Below, piece by piece: positions 24,089 through 33,525 of a stretch of 64,000 nucleotides of DNA (position 1 is the stretch's first letter; each line of letters starts with the position of its first letter). The stretch is taken from positions 3,846,001-3,910,000 of the forward strand of contig JADJTD010000001.1 of the NCBI GenBank assembly GCA_016711345.1, written 5' to 3'. Source of the DNA: Chloracidobacterium sp. (lineage in GTDB: Bacteria; Acidobacteriota; Blastocatellia; Pyrinomonadales; Pyrinomonadaceae). A program made the position numbers and the translations under genes. Under the pieces are notes generated by a model, which had not been told where the DNA came from, searched no databases, and worked only from the letters and a program-made list of their open reading frames with translations.

Positions 24089-25440
24089 TTTTCAGAGATG
24101 ATAAATGTCGGCACCATTCCGCCGCCCGACGAAACATTTGCCAATTCCGTCGAAGAAAGCCGCGTAAACGCCGAGCCAACTTTGCCAAGAAATAATAGCG
24201 GATCCAGATCGACAAGCTGCTCAGTCAACTCCCAATTTCCGGCGTCATCGATTAACATCGGAAATTGTTCTTTGGCAGTCTTGACGCGCTCCTGAACTAG
24301 ATAATCGCCGTCAGCCAAAGCCACTTTAATTGCGTCGTCCCATTCGGACCGCGAACAGGTCCACCCAAGAAAAATACCGTGCCCCCCGTAATCATCATTC
24401 GGCTTTAGCGCTAGCTTGCTGGAATTCGAACGGATCCATTCAACCAGATCAATTTTCTCGCCGCGATTTTCAGTCTGTCCATCGCGAACCTTTCGCGTCC
24501 AGGGCACATGAGCACTTATAGCTTTTAATTCATAACCATTGAAAAGGTATGAGTACTTTTCATTAGTAAGCACAGCAAAGATAGCTTTCTTATGGACCAA
24601 TTTGCTGCGAAAACTATTGACCATGCATATCGTGCCTGCCCGATATGCATCAAGCAACGCCGGTTGCTCTGCCATGATCGGCAAATATTCGTTAACTAGC
24701 AGCCGTTTGTAAACGATGTCGATCTCAGTGCCTTTGCATGAGAGGCGTGAGCCGTTGAACTCAAGCTCGTCAGGTGAACAGATGACCGATATGTATCCCT
24801 GTGATTCAAAATACTCTTTGAACAACTCAAATTCTTTCAACGTCGGAAGATCTTTCAGGTCGATGATGGCAATTACAGGCTTGCGGACAGGCTTGCAGCC
24901 AAGGAATTCTTCATAACACCGAAGCAGCACGTCAAGCATTTTTGAGCGGCCTTCGAGAGTGTTGACTCGGTACCTTTCACTGAATTTTTTCATCACCGGT
25001 AAGGTTTCAAAGATCGCAGTCGCCGAGTCCGCATAAGCCACTCCCGCCGGACTTTCGCCATTCAGTTCAACGTAGCTGTAAGTGTCGTCAGTAAGAAAAG
25101 AATCGAGCCGCGCGTTTGGTGAGACGTGTTCGTAACCGGGATCAATCTTTACCAGCTCACGCTCGATCTCGGTTACACCAAGTTCGTCGAGTATCTCGTC
25201 ACTCTCAATGGCTGCGTCTTTTACCTTTTGCAACGCTCCGAAAACTATTTCGCAAGTCGTGACGATCTTTGACCAGTCGCTTTCCATCACAAAATGCGGC
25301 CTTAGATAGGGCGTCAATCGACGGCCTCCAAAGATAAGTTTCGAACTTTCCAGCCCTTCGTCAAGCAGCTTTTGCGAAGCCGATGCCAGCTCTGCATCGT
25401 TAAGAAGTTCGTGGTAATAGGCTACGGCGTCTTTTAGCAT
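24085..25440 (-). CDS. ATP-grasp-like protein (circularly permuted type), function unknown
   Basis: 451 residues, no signal or membrane segment. Segments such as LGVTEIERELVKIDPGYEH, SYVELNGESPAGVAYADS, IVYKRLLVNEYL, FRSKLVHKKAIFAVLTNE, LKPNDDYGGHGIFLGW and YLVQERV resemble circularly permuted ATP-grasp proteins; the Lys of LKPND and the glycine-rich YGGHG loop would bind ATP, and WELTEQLVDLDPLLF could hold metal ligands. Substrate unknown. Stop-start overlap with the carboxyltransferase gene shows translational coupling, and it precedes it in the operon. Confidence 0.68.
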   Translation of the reverse strand: MLKDAVAYYHELLNDAELASASQKLLDEGLESSKLIFGGRRLTPYLRPHFVMESDWSKIVTTCEIVFGALQKVKDAAIESDEILDELGVTEIERELVKIDPGYEHVSPNARLDSFLTDDTYSYVELNGESPAGVAYADSATAIFETLPVMKKFSERYRVNTLEGRSKMLDVLLRCYEEFLGCKPVRKPVIAIIDLKDLPTLKEFELFKEYFESQGYISVICSPDELEFNGSRLSCKGTEIDIVYKRLLVNEYLPIMAEQPALLDAYRAGTICMVNSFRSKLVHKKAIFAVLTNEKYSYLFNGYELKAISAHVPWTRKVRDGQTENRGEKIDLVEWIRSNSSKLALKPNDDYGGHGIFLGWTCSRSEWDDAIKVALADGDYLVQERVKTAKEQFPMLIDDAGNWELTEQLVDLDPLLFLGKVGSAFTRLSSTELANVSSGGGMVPTFIISEK

Positions 25441-25449
25441 AGTTTGCTC

Positions 25450-25848
25450 TTATTTCGACATGCTCAGGATCTCTTCGTACTCGTCCTTGTTTAGCGGCAT
25501 TACGGAAAATCGCGGCTGGCGAACGAGATAAATATTCGCCAGGGCTTTATTCGCCTTGATCGCTTCGAGCGTGACCGGTTTTTTCAAAGGCTTCACAGGC
25601 TTTAGCTCGACCGCGTGCCACGCTGTGTCAGTCGGATCGGGAAAAGCTTCCTTAGTAACTTCAGCAATGCCAACGATTTCCTTGCCGACAACCGAATGAT
25701 AAAAATATACCTTGTCGCCCTTTTTCATTTCCTTAAGAAAAAGCCGCGCTTTGAAATTCCGCACACCGGTCCAATCAGTCTTGCCGTCTTTTACAAAATC
25801 ATCCCACGAATACGCGGTGGGCTCTTGTTTTACCATCCAATAGTTCAT
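25450..25848 (-). CDS. EVE-domain protein
   Basis: 132 residues matching the EVE family of the PUA-like fold: MNYWMVKQEPTAYSWDDFVKDGKTDWTGVRN at the start, FLKEMKKGDKVYFYHS and VVGIAEV-like core, then a conserved YLVRQPRFSVMPL ending. EVE domains bind modified bases in DNA or RNA. No fused restriction or helicase domain is seen, so a housekeeping role is more likely than defence. It overlaps the upstream membrane protein gene by 4 bases. Confidence 0.9.
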   Translation of the reverse strand: MNYWMVKQEPTAYSWDDFVKDGKTDWTGVRNFKARLFLKEMKKGDKVYFYHSVVGKEIVGIAEVTKEAFPDPTDTAWHAVELKPVKPLKKPVTLEAIKANKALANIYLVRQPRFSVMPLNKDEYEEILSMSK

Positions 25849-26096
25849 TTGCTCTTATCAATCCTCCAGAGAATATAACCACTGCCTGCAATCAAAGCTA
25901 GACCGACAACCATTATTATAATTCCAGTTGTAATTATTCCATCTGTTGGGCCAAAAGGATCCGGATCATCTGCCATCTTTGTTCCAGTCGGATCAATGAT
26001 ACCGAGCAGACCCACCCCTAAAATTAAAAAACCAATTGTCCCTGACACTAATCCAACCACAAACTTTATGATATTGGTGAGGTGCGTCATTTTCAC
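25845..26096 (-). CDS. two-TM membrane protein, hypothetical
   Basis: 83 residues with two hydrophobic segments (about 9-31 and 53-75) joined by an Asp/Pro-rich loop with DPDPFGPTDG. Stop and start codons overlap both neighbours (ATGA at 26093 and 25845), so it is part of one coupled operon from 26677 down to the EVE gene and possibly further. No known family. Confidence 0.5.
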   Translation of the reverse strand: MKMTHLTNIIKFVVGLVSGTIGFLILGVGLLGIIDPTGTKMADDPDPFGPTDGIITTGIIIMVVGLALIAGSGYILWRIDKSK

Positions 26097-26677
26097 TTTT
26101 GTGCATCTGCTGCTTTCTTATTTAACCACTTTGCCCAGCGCTCTAAATAAGGACGCAATGGCTTGAATATTTTCGCCCGCCAACTTCCTTCGGCTTGCTT
26201 TTCGCTCCAGACCTTTAGATTTTTTTCTGCGTACTGCCTTATCTGCGGTTCGAGGCTGCTGCGTTTTACTGAATGTTTCTGTGTCAGGAAATAATGCTGT
26301 CCGACGAGCGAGAACAAGAGCCCTGCAAGATTGCCCTTGAACGAACTTTTCGCCATGAACTTTTTGATAAAGGTCTCCGTTGGCATCAACAGCGCTCCCA
26401 TCGACATCTCCATCCACGGAGCCTGATTACCCTGTCGCGGATGGTACAGCCCTGGAAGATCGCCTTTCAAAGGCACGTCCATACTCTTCAGCCGCGGGTC
26501 GTTTATAAAATCGACTAGCTTGATCTTTTCAATGCCCCGTATCTGCTCGATAGGTAAAAAATCCAGCACCTTATTGATGCTGCCATCGACATTTTTCGGC
26601 AGTGTGATAGTTGACGCATTCTCAATGCGTATCTTTGTAACTTTCGCGGCTTTTTGGCCGGCGGTTTCGATTGCCAT
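26093..26677 (-). CDS. hypothetical protein
   Basis: 194 residues, soluble, mixed alpha/beta with a helical, Lys/Trp-rich C-terminus (FKPLRPYLERWAKWLNKKA). Internal hydrophobic turn SMGALLMPTETFIKKF and GNLAGLLFSLVGQHYFLTQ may be a short amphipathic or membrane-touching segment. It heads the coupled operon. Family not recognised. Confidence 0.5.
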   Translation of the reverse strand: MAIETAGQKAAKVTKIRIENASTITLPKNVDGSINKVLDFLPIEQIRGIEKIKLVDFINDPRLKSMDVPLKGDLPGLYHPRQGNQAPWMEMSMGALLMPTETFIKKFMAKSSFKGNLAGLLFSLVGQHYFLTQKHSVKRSSLEPQIRQYAEKNLKVWSEKQAEGSWRAKIFKPLRPYLERWAKWLNKKAADAQK

Positions 26678-26805
26678 AACTTAGGTAAAAGTAAATTGTA
26701 AATGGTGAAGCGTAAATAGTAAATTCTGCCACCGCATTGTGGCATATTTGCAACAAAAGAGCCCTCAGAACTGATATTTTCAATGTAAAGCCTGATCTGC
26801 AATAC

Positions 26806-26820
26806 TGGCACGATTCTTGT
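26806..26820 (+). promoter_or_regulatory. possible sigma54-type promoter for lpxC
   Basis: TGGCACG-N4-TTGT lies 17 bases before the lpxC ATG. The -24 GG is exact; the -12 has GT rather than GC. If used, the leader would be very short. Weak evidence, single site. Confidence 0.3.
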
Positions 26821-26836
26821 AATAAAACTTGTTTAG

Positions 26837-27706
26837 ATGGCGATCAATCAAACAACCCTAACAAACGCGATCAGCGTCAGCGGCGTTGGCCTGCATACGG
26901 GCGTTGAGGTCAATATGACTTTGCGGCACGCTCCGGCGAACACAGGTTACATCTTTGTCCGTACGGATCTTGATAATTTCGAGATACCTGCGTCGGTCGA
27001 ATACATTTCGCACTGCTCATACGCGACAACGCTGATGCGGCGCGGCGTCGTGCTTTCGACGTGTGAACACCTATTATCTGCATTGAGAGGTTCCGATATC
27101 GATAATTGCTTCATTGAATTGGACAATATCGAGATCCCGATAATGGACGGTTCGAGCGAAGACTTTCTGGAATTGATCTCAAAGGGAGGCATCGTCGAGC
27201 AAAACGAAAAGCGGCACGTTCTGCGAGTACTTGAGAAAGTCGAGGTTGAGATCGGCGATAGAAAAATGTCCGTCGAGCCGGCAGAAAATTACGAGATCGA
27301 TTGTATGATCGATTTCCCTCATCCGTTCATCGAACGGCAGCATTTGAATTTTGTGTTTAAGAACGGCTCGTTCGGAAAAGAAATCGCGTCGGCTCGGACG
27401 TTTGGATTCACTCACGAGATCGAAGCCCTGCGAAAAGCCAACTTAGCTCTCGGCGGTTCACTCGAAAACGCAATCGTCCTCACCGCCGACGGCATGTTGA
27501 ACGAAACACCTTTACGTTTTGACGACGAATTCGTCCGCCACAAGATACTCGACATCATCGGCGACTTCGCTTTATTAGGAATGCCGATCCAAGGCAAGAT
27601 CACCGCCCAAAAAAGCGGCCACAGCGTCCACGCCTCCCTAATGAGCAAACTTCTCAAAGCCGAACATGCGTGGGAAATCGTCGAATTTATCGATTCAGAG
27701 TGTTAG
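26837..27706 (+). CDS. lpxC: UDP-3-O-acyl-N-acetylglucosamine deacetylase
   Basis: 289 residues, the usual length. Zinc ligand His78 in STCEHLLSALRG, the second His and the Asp in VRHKILDIIGD, and the catalytic region GHSVHASL near the C-terminus are all present; the start NQTTLTNAISVSGVGLHTG is typical. It commits the cell to lipid A synthesis, so the organism has a lipopolysaccharide outer membrane. It is divergent from the hypothetical-EVE operon. No clear Shine-Dalgarno. Confidence 0.96.
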   Translation: MAINQTTLTNAISVSGVGLHTGVEVNMTLRHAPANTGYIFVRTDLDNFEIPASVEYISHCSYATTLMRRGVVLSTCEHLLSALRGSDIDNCFIELDNIEIPIMDGSSEDFLELISKGGIVEQNEKRHVLRVLEKVEVEIGDRKMSVEPAENYEIDCMIDFPHPFIERQHLNFVFKNGSFGKEIASARTFGFTHEIEALRKANLALGGSLENAIVLTADGMLNETPLRFDDEFVRHKILDIIGDFALLGMPIQGKITAQKSGHSVHASLMSKLLKAEHAWEIVEFIDSEC

Positions 27707-27752
27707 CTATGTCTGATGCCGTCCATAAAATGATTATAGGGATCTTTCGGAA

Positions 27753-28067
27753 ATGATGATGTCTATATTGGTTAGATCTAAAGTCGGTTTAATTCTGGCT
27801 GGAATATATTTGCTCGTGGTTCTCTACTGTCTTATTGATTATAGTGTATCACCACCGGTAATAATGGCTGAATTTGCTCTACTTATTTTGACTGCTCCTT
27901 GGAGTTTTTTTATTTTGATTCTGTTTGAAACATTTGGCATATTAACAGATGAAAATGGAAGTTTCTTAGTCTATTTTTTTGTAGGTTTTGGAGGTTTAAT
28001 TAACGGACTGATTCTATATTTCATAGGAGTTCTTTCATCGAAACTAATAAAATCTTCGCCTAGTTAA
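27753..28067 (+). CDS. small multi-TM membrane protein, hypothetical
   Basis: 104 residues with three hydrophobic segments (about 12-30, 38-62 and 73-97) and short loops. Three consecutive ATG codons make the start uncertain by two residues. Base composition is AT-richer than the neighbours. No family recognised; it lies 47 bases after lpxC and may be co-transcribed. Confidence 0.5.
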   Translation: MMMSILVRSKVGLILAGIYLLVVLYCLIDYSVSPPVIMAEFALLILTAPWSFFILILFETFGILTDENGSFLVYFFVGFGGLINGLILYFIGVLSSKLIKSSPS

Positions 28068-28097
28068 GTAGTTCTGCTCGCTGCCCGATGTGGCATA

Positions 28098-29510
28098 CTA
28101 CCCTTCCCAATCAGGTGTATGGAATGTTCCCTCCTTATCGATCCGCTGATAAGTATGCGCGCCAAAGAAGTCACGCTGCGCCTGTATAAGGTTTGCAGGC
28201 AGGCGTTCAGTACGAAATGCATCGAAATAAGCGAGGGCGGACGAGAAGCACGCTGCAGGAATTCCATTTTCGTTGAATGCCACGACCGTTTTGCGCAGTG
28301 AGCCGACACGTGAATTCAACATATCTGCAATTGGTTTATCGAGCAATAGGCTTTCGAGATTTGTGTCATTCGCATAGGCTTTTCGGATCGATTCGAGGAA
28401 TTTGGAACGGATAATACAGCCGCCGCGCCATATTCGTGCGATCTCGGCGAGATCGAGTCCGTAGCTGCTTTCGATCGAGGCTTTTTGCAGCAAAGACATG
28501 CCTTGAGCGTAGGAAAGGATAAATGCGCATAGAAGGGCATCTTCAAGTTCGCCAACCGAGGTTCTCGAATGGCTCTGGTCCGCGGATGTGCTCATGCCGG
28601 AATATTTCGCAGCGACAGTCGTTCTCACGGCCTTTTGCGATGAGATCTGACGCATTGTCACGGCCGAGTCGATTGTCGGGATCGGCACGCCAAAATCCAT
28701 CGCCGCCTGCGAAGTCCATTTGCCCGTTCCTTTTTGACCCGCTGTGTCGAGGATCATTGAGACAAGCGGATTTCCGGTTTCAGGGTCGGTCTTACGCAAA
28801 ACCTCGGATGTGATCTCGACCAGAAACGAATTTAGTTCGCCACCGTTCCACTCCGTAAACGTCCGGTGCATCTCGGTATTCGCCATCCGCAGAACGCGCT
28901 GCATGAAATCGTAAGTCTCGGCGAGCAGCTGCATCATTCCGTACTCGATGCCGTTGTGCACCATCTTGACAAAGTGCCCGGCTGAGCCTGTACCCATATA
29001 CCCAACGCACGCTTCGCCGTTTACTTTTGCCGAAACGGCCTGTAGAGTTTTTTCGATGCGGTGGTAAAACTCTCGCCGACCGCCGGGCATGATGCTCGCC
29101 CCGTGACGAGCGCCTTCTTCGCCCCCGCTAACGCCGATTCCCATAAATCCGACACCTTTTGCATCAAGTTCAGCAATTCGCCGATCGGTGTCGGTGAAAT
29201 GCGAATTGCCGCCGTCAATAATTAGATCGTCTGTTTCAAGATGCGGCAGCAGATCGGCGATCACCGAATCAACTATCGACCCCGCAGGCACGAGCATCAT
29301 AATGTTGCGTGGCGATTCGAGCTTCGCAATAAAATCCGCGATGTCGTTGCCTACATCAACAGGCATTCCTGCACCCTCTTCTAAAAGCAGCGAACGTTTA
29401 CCGGCATCGAGGTCGTAACCCACACCGCTGATGCCGTGTTCAGCAATATTAAGTAAAAAATTACGCCCCATTGTACCGAGGCCGACCATTCCAAAATGTG
29501 CTTTACTCAT
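28098..29510 (-). CDS. gnd: 6-phosphogluconate dehydrogenase (decarboxylating)
   Basis: 470 residues. N-terminal NADP-binding GLGTMGRN (residues about 11-18), the substrate-binding VSGGEEGARHGASIMPGG, catalytic Lys and Glu in GSAGHFVKMVHNGIEYGMMQ, and the C-terminal helical domain ending HTYQRIDKEGTFHTPDW. It oxidises 6-phosphogluconate to ribulose-5-phosphate in the pentose phosphate pathway. The homodimeric long form, normal length. Single-gene unit, convergent with the small membrane protein. Confidence 0.96.
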   Translation of the reverse strand: MSKAHFGMVGLGTMGRNFLLNIAEHGISGVGYDLDAGKRSLLLEEGAGMPVDVGNDIADFIAKLESPRNIMMLVPAGSIVDSVIADLLPHLETDDLIIDGGNSHFTDTDRRIAELDAKGVGFMGIGVSGGEEGARHGASIMPGGRREFYHRIEKTLQAVSAKVNGEACVGYMGTGSAGHFVKMVHNGIEYGMMQLLAETYDFMQRVLRMANTEMHRTFTEWNGGELNSFLVEITSEVLRKTDPETGNPLVSMILDTAGQKGTGKWTSQAAMDFGVPIPTIDSAVTMRQISSQKAVRTTVAAKYSGMSTSADQSHSRTSVGELEDALLCAFILSYAQGMSLLQKASIESSYGLDLAEIARIWRGGCIIRSKFLESIRKAYANDTNLESLLLDKPIADMLNSRVGSLRKTVVAFNENGIPAACFSSALAYFDAFRTERLPANLIQAQRDFFGAHTYQRIDKEGTFHTPDWEG

Positions 29511-29518
29511 AAGAGAGT

Positions 29519-29584
29519 TTTACCACAAAGACACAAAGGACACTAAGGCATGTCTTTGTGTTCTTTGTGTCTTTGTGGTGAAAT
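29519..29584. repeat. near-perfect palindromic repeat, CTTTGTGTC family
   Basis: Two arms of about 30 bases: ACCACAAAGACACAAAG and CTTTGTGTCTTTGTGGT, with GGCATGTC at the centre. It lies between the divergent gnd and PLP-enzyme genes. Shorter relatives occur at 12183-12211, 35988-36015 and elsewhere, so it belongs to a dispersed repeat family of this genome. Confidence 0.75.
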
Positions 29585-29591
29585 TTTCCTG

Positions 29592-30506
29592 ATGAAAACT
29601 TTGCACGAAGCAATCCGCCCGACCACATTTATCGAATCTGCAAAACTGCGCGATCATCTCGGCCTCGATGTTACTATCGCCAGCGAAACGTTCCAACATA
29701 CCGGCAGCTTTAAATTCCGCGCCGCTTACAATCTTGCGTTGAATGTCGAACAGGACGAGATACTAACCGCTTCGTCAGGCAATTTTGGCCAGGCATTAGC
29801 CTATGCTTGTAAACTTCTTGAGAAAAAATGCACGGTCGTGATGCCAGTTACGTCAGCTCAAGTCAAGATCGATGCTGTCCGTAATTACGGAGCGACCGTC
29901 GATCTCGTTGACACCACAAAAATAGGACGGAACGAGCGTGTCTCCCAACTCGCCGCCGAAATGCCGGATGCGTATTTTGCTAGTCCATATGACGACAAAT
30001 TCGTTATTGACGGCAACTCAACCTTAGGCGATGAACTTGCGGGAAAAGACTTTGATGCCCTCATTATACCGGTTGGAGGTGGTGGATTGATCTCAGGTGT
30101 TGCTTTAAGTCTAGTCCGTAACCATAAGACAACACAGATATTTGGAGCGGAACCAATACTTGGCAACGATGCATCGCTTTCACTCAAGGCCGGTTACATC
30201 ATTCCCAACAATACCGAGCCGTTGACCATTGCTGACGGTGCCAGAACGATCTCTCTTGGGAAACTCAATTGGGAAATTATTAAGAATAACGTCGCCGGTA
30301 TTTTTGAAGTGCCTGAAGAAACGATCAAAGATGCAACAAGACTTTATTTCCACCTCGCCAATCTCAAATGCGAGCCAACCGGAGCCCTTCCGCTTGCCGC
30401 TCTGATGCTTAATGCTGAACAATTCCGCAATAAAAAGATCTGCGTCGTTGTCAGCGGCGGAAATGTAGATCCGACGGTTTATCAAAAATTGTTAGTCGTG
30501 GATTAA
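29592..30506 (+). CDS. PLP-dependent threonine/serine dehydratase family
   Basis: 304 residues from ATG 29592; the in-frame upstream extension lies inside the palindromic repeat and is not coding. Fold type II: TGSFKFRAA with Schiff-base Lys41, TASSGNFGQALAYA (phosphate/carboxylate loop), and PVGGGGLISG, which binds the PLP phosphate. It lacks the C-terminal regulatory domain of biosynthetic IlvA, so it resembles catabolic threonine ammonia-lyase or serine racemase, producing 2-oxobutyrate or D-serine/pyruvate. Which substrate cannot be told from sequence. Confidence 0.9.
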   Translation: MKTLHEAIRPTTFIESAKLRDHLGLDVTIASETFQHTGSFKFRAAYNLALNVEQDEILTASSGNFGQALAYACKLLEKKCTVVMPVTSAQVKIDAVRNYGATVDLVDTTKIGRNERVSQLAAEMPDAYFASPYDDKFVIDGNSTLGDELAGKDFDALIIPVGGGGLISGVALSLVRNHKTTQIFGAEPILGNDASLSLKAGYIIPNNTEPLTIADGARTISLGKLNWEIIKNNVAGIFEVPEETIKDATRLYFHLANLKCEPTGALPLAALMLNAEQFRNKKICVVVSGGNVDPTVYQKLLVVD

Positions 30507-30578
30507 ACGGACAACACGGATAAGAAATCAATTGATGTATTATCCCGCGTTGATCCGCGCAAATCTCCGCCAAAATTA

Positions 30579-32267
30579 TCAGGACTTAAGCTCTTCCACA
30601 AAAGTCACACGATTGATCTCGTGCAGCGTGCTCATTCCCAGAAAAACTTTCTTGACCGCCGATTCGCGTAGTGATGAGAGTCCTTCTTTTTCAGCTTGGC
30701 GACGAATTTCGGAGCCCGGACGGCGTTCGATGATCATTTCACGGATGATGTCAGACATATCGAGCAGTTCGTGAATGGCGGTTCGGCCACGATAGCCGGT
30801 ATGGTTGCAGGCGTCGCAGCCGACGCTGCGGAAAAATAACTGTTCCGGACCAACTTCTTCTTTGCGAATGCCTGATTCGAGAAGTTCCTCTTCGCTAGGT
30901 CTATAAGATCGTTTACATGTCGCACAAAGCAACCGAACAAGCCTCTGAGCCAAAACACAGTTGAGTGCAGACACGAAATTATAGGGTTCAACCCCCATGT
31001 TGATAAAACGGCCAATAACGTCGATCACATTGTTGGCGTGAACGGTCGTAAACACCAAGTGGCCGGTCAATGCCGATTGGATAGCGATCTGAGCAGTTTC
31101 CTCGTCACGAATTTCGCCGACCATGATCTTGTCAGGATCGTGACGAAGGATTGAACGCAGCCCACGGGCGAACGTCAGTCCTTTCTTCTCGTTCACAGGG
31201 ATCTGCATGATTCCCTGCAGTTGGTATTCGACGGGGTCTTCGATCGTAATGATCTTATCTTCTTCGGCACGGATCTCGTTGAGAGCACCGTAAAGTGTTG
31301 TGGTTTTACCGGAACCAGTTGGACCAGTCACGAGCACCATTCCGTATGGCTCCTTAATATACAGGCGAAAACGGGTGATGTCTTCGGGATCGAACCCCAC
31401 CACATCTAGACTAAGATTTTTGAATTCCTCGGAGATCTGCTCCTTATCGAGAATACGAATAACGCAGTTCTCTCCGTAGGCAGAAGGCATGATCGACACA
31501 CGGAAATCGACCGTTCGCCCCTTGTATCGGACGCGAAAACGCCCATCCTGCGGAACTCGGCGTTCGGCAATATCTAGCTCAGACATGACCTTGATACGCG
31601 AGATCAATGTTTGATGAAAGGAAATATCGATCGGATCGACTTTTTGATAAAGAGCACCGTCGATACGAAATTTGACGCGAACGTCGCGGTCGCCTGCCTC
31701 AATATGAATATCCGAAGCACGCGATTCCATGGCGTTATAAAGTACAGTGTCCACGAGTTTGATGATCGGCGACATCTCGGTGTCGGACGCTAGCCGATCA
31801 AGATCGAGAACCTCTTCACCATCCTCCGTTTCCTTTAGGAGCGAGATCTTAAACGTCGAAGCTGCCTCTGCCAAAACACGCTGAGTCGAATCCCCTTTAC
31901 GAAGCACAACGTCGATCGCTCCGGCGGTGGCGACATAAGGAACGATGCGTACATTTAACACATTCTCAAGCTCATCGAGGAGCTGAAGGTTTGTAGGATC
32001 GGCCATCGCGGCGTGCAGATTATTTCCTTCACGCCGCAGCGGAACGAATTGATTGCGCAGCATCAGGTCGACCGGTATCTTCGCCAATTCCTCATGATCG
32101 ACCGGCGACGGTTGTTCGGGCGGCAAGAGATCAATGAAAGGCAGTCGATACCTGTGTGCAAGTTGCTTCGCGCCGGCTACCTCCGGCGGTTCCTTATCCA
32201 AAAATTCCGCAATCGCCACGGTTGGCCCCGTAGCGTTAGCTGTCTCAGTCTGTGTTTGTTCGCTCAT
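30579..32267 (-). CDS. type II secretion / type IV pilus assembly ATPase
   Basis: 562 residues. N-terminal MshEN/GspE-N domain (about 30-130), then the ATPase core: Walker A GPTGSGKTT (315-323), Asp box and Walker B (IDEIRAEEDKIITIEDPVEYQ, DPDKIMVGEIRDEETAQIAI), and a four-Cys zinc module (CATCKRSY ... CDACNHTGYRGR). It powers pseudopilus or pilus extension at the inner membrane. The next gene downstream (23 bases upstream in coordinates: 32290) is the matching platform protein. GspE and PilB are hard to separate here; the zinc module is found in both. Confidence 0.92.
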   Translation of the reverse strand: MSEQTQTETANATGPTVAIAEFLDKEPPEVAGAKQLAHRYRLPFIDLLPPEQPSPVDHEELAKIPVDLMLRNQFVPLRREGNNLHAAMADPTNLQLLDELENVLNVRIVPYVATAGAIDVVLRKGDSTQRVLAEAASTFKISLLKETEDGEEVLDLDRLASDTEMSPIIKLVDTVLYNAMESRASDIHIEAGDRDVRVKFRIDGALYQKVDPIDISFHQTLISRIKVMSELDIAERRVPQDGRFRVRYKGRTVDFRVSIMPSAYGENCVIRILDKEQISEEFKNLSLDVVGFDPEDITRFRLYIKEPYGMVLVTGPTGSGKTTTLYGALNEIRAEEDKIITIEDPVEYQLQGIMQIPVNEKKGLTFARGLRSILRHDPDKIMVGEIRDEETAQIAIQSALTGHLVFTTVHANNVIDVIGRFINMGVEPYNFVSALNCVLAQRLVRLLCATCKRSYRPSEEELLESGIRKEEVGPEQLFFRSVGCDACNHTGYRGRTAIHELLDMSDIIREMIIERRPGSEIRRQAEKEGLSSLRESAVKKVFLGMSTLHEINRVTFVEELKS

Positions 32268-32289
32268 GTTACTTCAATCTAAATAAAAA

Positions 32290-33525
32290 CTATTTCCGTC
32301 CGCCGGCTGGGCCCGACGAGATCATTTGAATGATCGGCAAGTAGATAGCCAAAAGGATCGTCACCACAATTCCCGCCATAAACAACAAGATCAGCGGTTC
32401 CAAAAGCGTCGTAAACTGCTCGAGTCTAACCTCTGCTTCTGCATCATAAAACGTCGCCACTTCATCAAGCATCTCCCGCAAGCTGCCCGACCTTTCTCCG
32501 ATCCCGATCATATCGAGTCCAAGTTCCGGCACCCAATTCGCTTTTTCCAGTGCTTCCGTAAAACCGCGGCCTTCGCGTATCAGCGGCAGCACGCCTTGGC
32601 TGCGTCTTCTTAGTTCTAAATTGTTTATCGCTTGCGAAGAAATATCCCACGAATCCGGAACGGTGATGCCGCCAGAAAGCAGCGTGGACAAAGATCGCGC
32701 AAGCTGCGCCGTGGTCATATTGCGTATTAACTGTCCGGCGATCGGTATGCGAAGTAAAAATTTGTGAAGCAGGAGTTTACCACTCGTCGTCCTTAACCAA
32801 AAATAAATCGCGAAGCCAACAATAAGCAGGAGCGGAAGCAACCAAAATATATTGTCGATAACGGAGTTCGATATCCAAAGCACGATCAGCGTAACCGTCG
32901 GCAGTGATCGATTGGCCGCCAAGCTTTTAAAAAGGTCGGACATTCGCGGAACGATGTAAAGCGTCAAAAACGCGACCATTATTCCCGATGCCAAAAGCAA
33001 AAACGCCGGATAAGCGAGGGCTCCGCGTAGCTTTCGCGAAACGCCTACACTGCGTTTCAAATACTCGACAAAACGCGCTAGCACATCGTCCAAGGCTCCG
33101 CTTCGTTCGCCTGCTAGTATCGACGCGGTATATATTTTAGGAAACAGCCCTTGCGCCTCAAAGGCTTCCGACAACGGAACACCACTTTTGATCTTTTCTT
33201 CGACATCGGTCAAAACGGCACGAAGGTTCGCCGATGCGGACCGCGTCTTCAAAAGCTCGATCGACTGCAAAACTGGAATGCCCGCCCGGAGCAACGCTGA
33301 AAGCTGCTGATTAAAAAGCAGAAAATCAGCCTGTTTGACCTTAGCCTTTTTGCTGCCGCCAAACGAGAGAACCGCCGAAAGCCCCTCTTGGGAACTAGAC
33401 ACCGCAAAAACCTTAAACCCTTCGTTTTCGAGCCGAGCTCTCGCCTCACCAGCGGCGGATGCCTCGACGACTCGAGTGATGATTTCGCCGGAAGGCGTAC
33501 CAAGGCGGCAAATAAAGTCAGTCAT
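32290..33525 (-). CDS. type II secretion / type IV pilus inner-membrane platform protein (GspF/PilC)
   Basis: 411 residues with two GspF repeats, each containing conserved LSALLRAGIPVLQSIELL / LSTLLSGGITVPDSWDISS and a three-segment membrane bundle (FLLLASGIMVAFLTLYIVP; WLLPLLLIVGFAIYFWL; LLEPLILLFMAGIVVTILLAIYLPII). It anchors the ATPase and pilin-extraction complex. It is upstream in the operon of the ATPase (minus strand). No pilin or secretin in the window. Confidence 0.93.
   Translation of the reverse strand: MTDFICRLGTPSGEIITRVVEASAAGEARARLENEGFKVFAVSSSQEGLSAVLSFGGSKKAKVKQADFLLFNQQLSALLRAGIPVLQSIELLKTRSASANLRAVLTDVEEKIKSGVPLSEAFEAQGLFPKIYTASILAGERSGALDDVLARFVEYLKRSVGVSRKLRGALAYPAFLLLASGIMVAFLTLYIVPRMSDLFKSLAANRSLPTVTLIVLWISNSVIDNIFWLLPLLLIVGFAIYFWLRTTSGKLLLHKFLLRIPIAGQLIRNMTTAQLARSLSTLLSGGITVPDSWDISSQAINNLELRRRSQGVLPLIREGRGFTEALEKANWVPELGLDMIGIGERSGSLREMLDEVATFYDAEAEVRLEQFTTLLEPLILLFMAGIVVTILLAIYLPIIQMISSGPAGGRK

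Noticed and set aside
25450..25848. Defence role for the EVE protein
   Set aside because: No restriction, helicase or McrBC-like genes are near; stand-alone EVE proteins are common outside defence loci.
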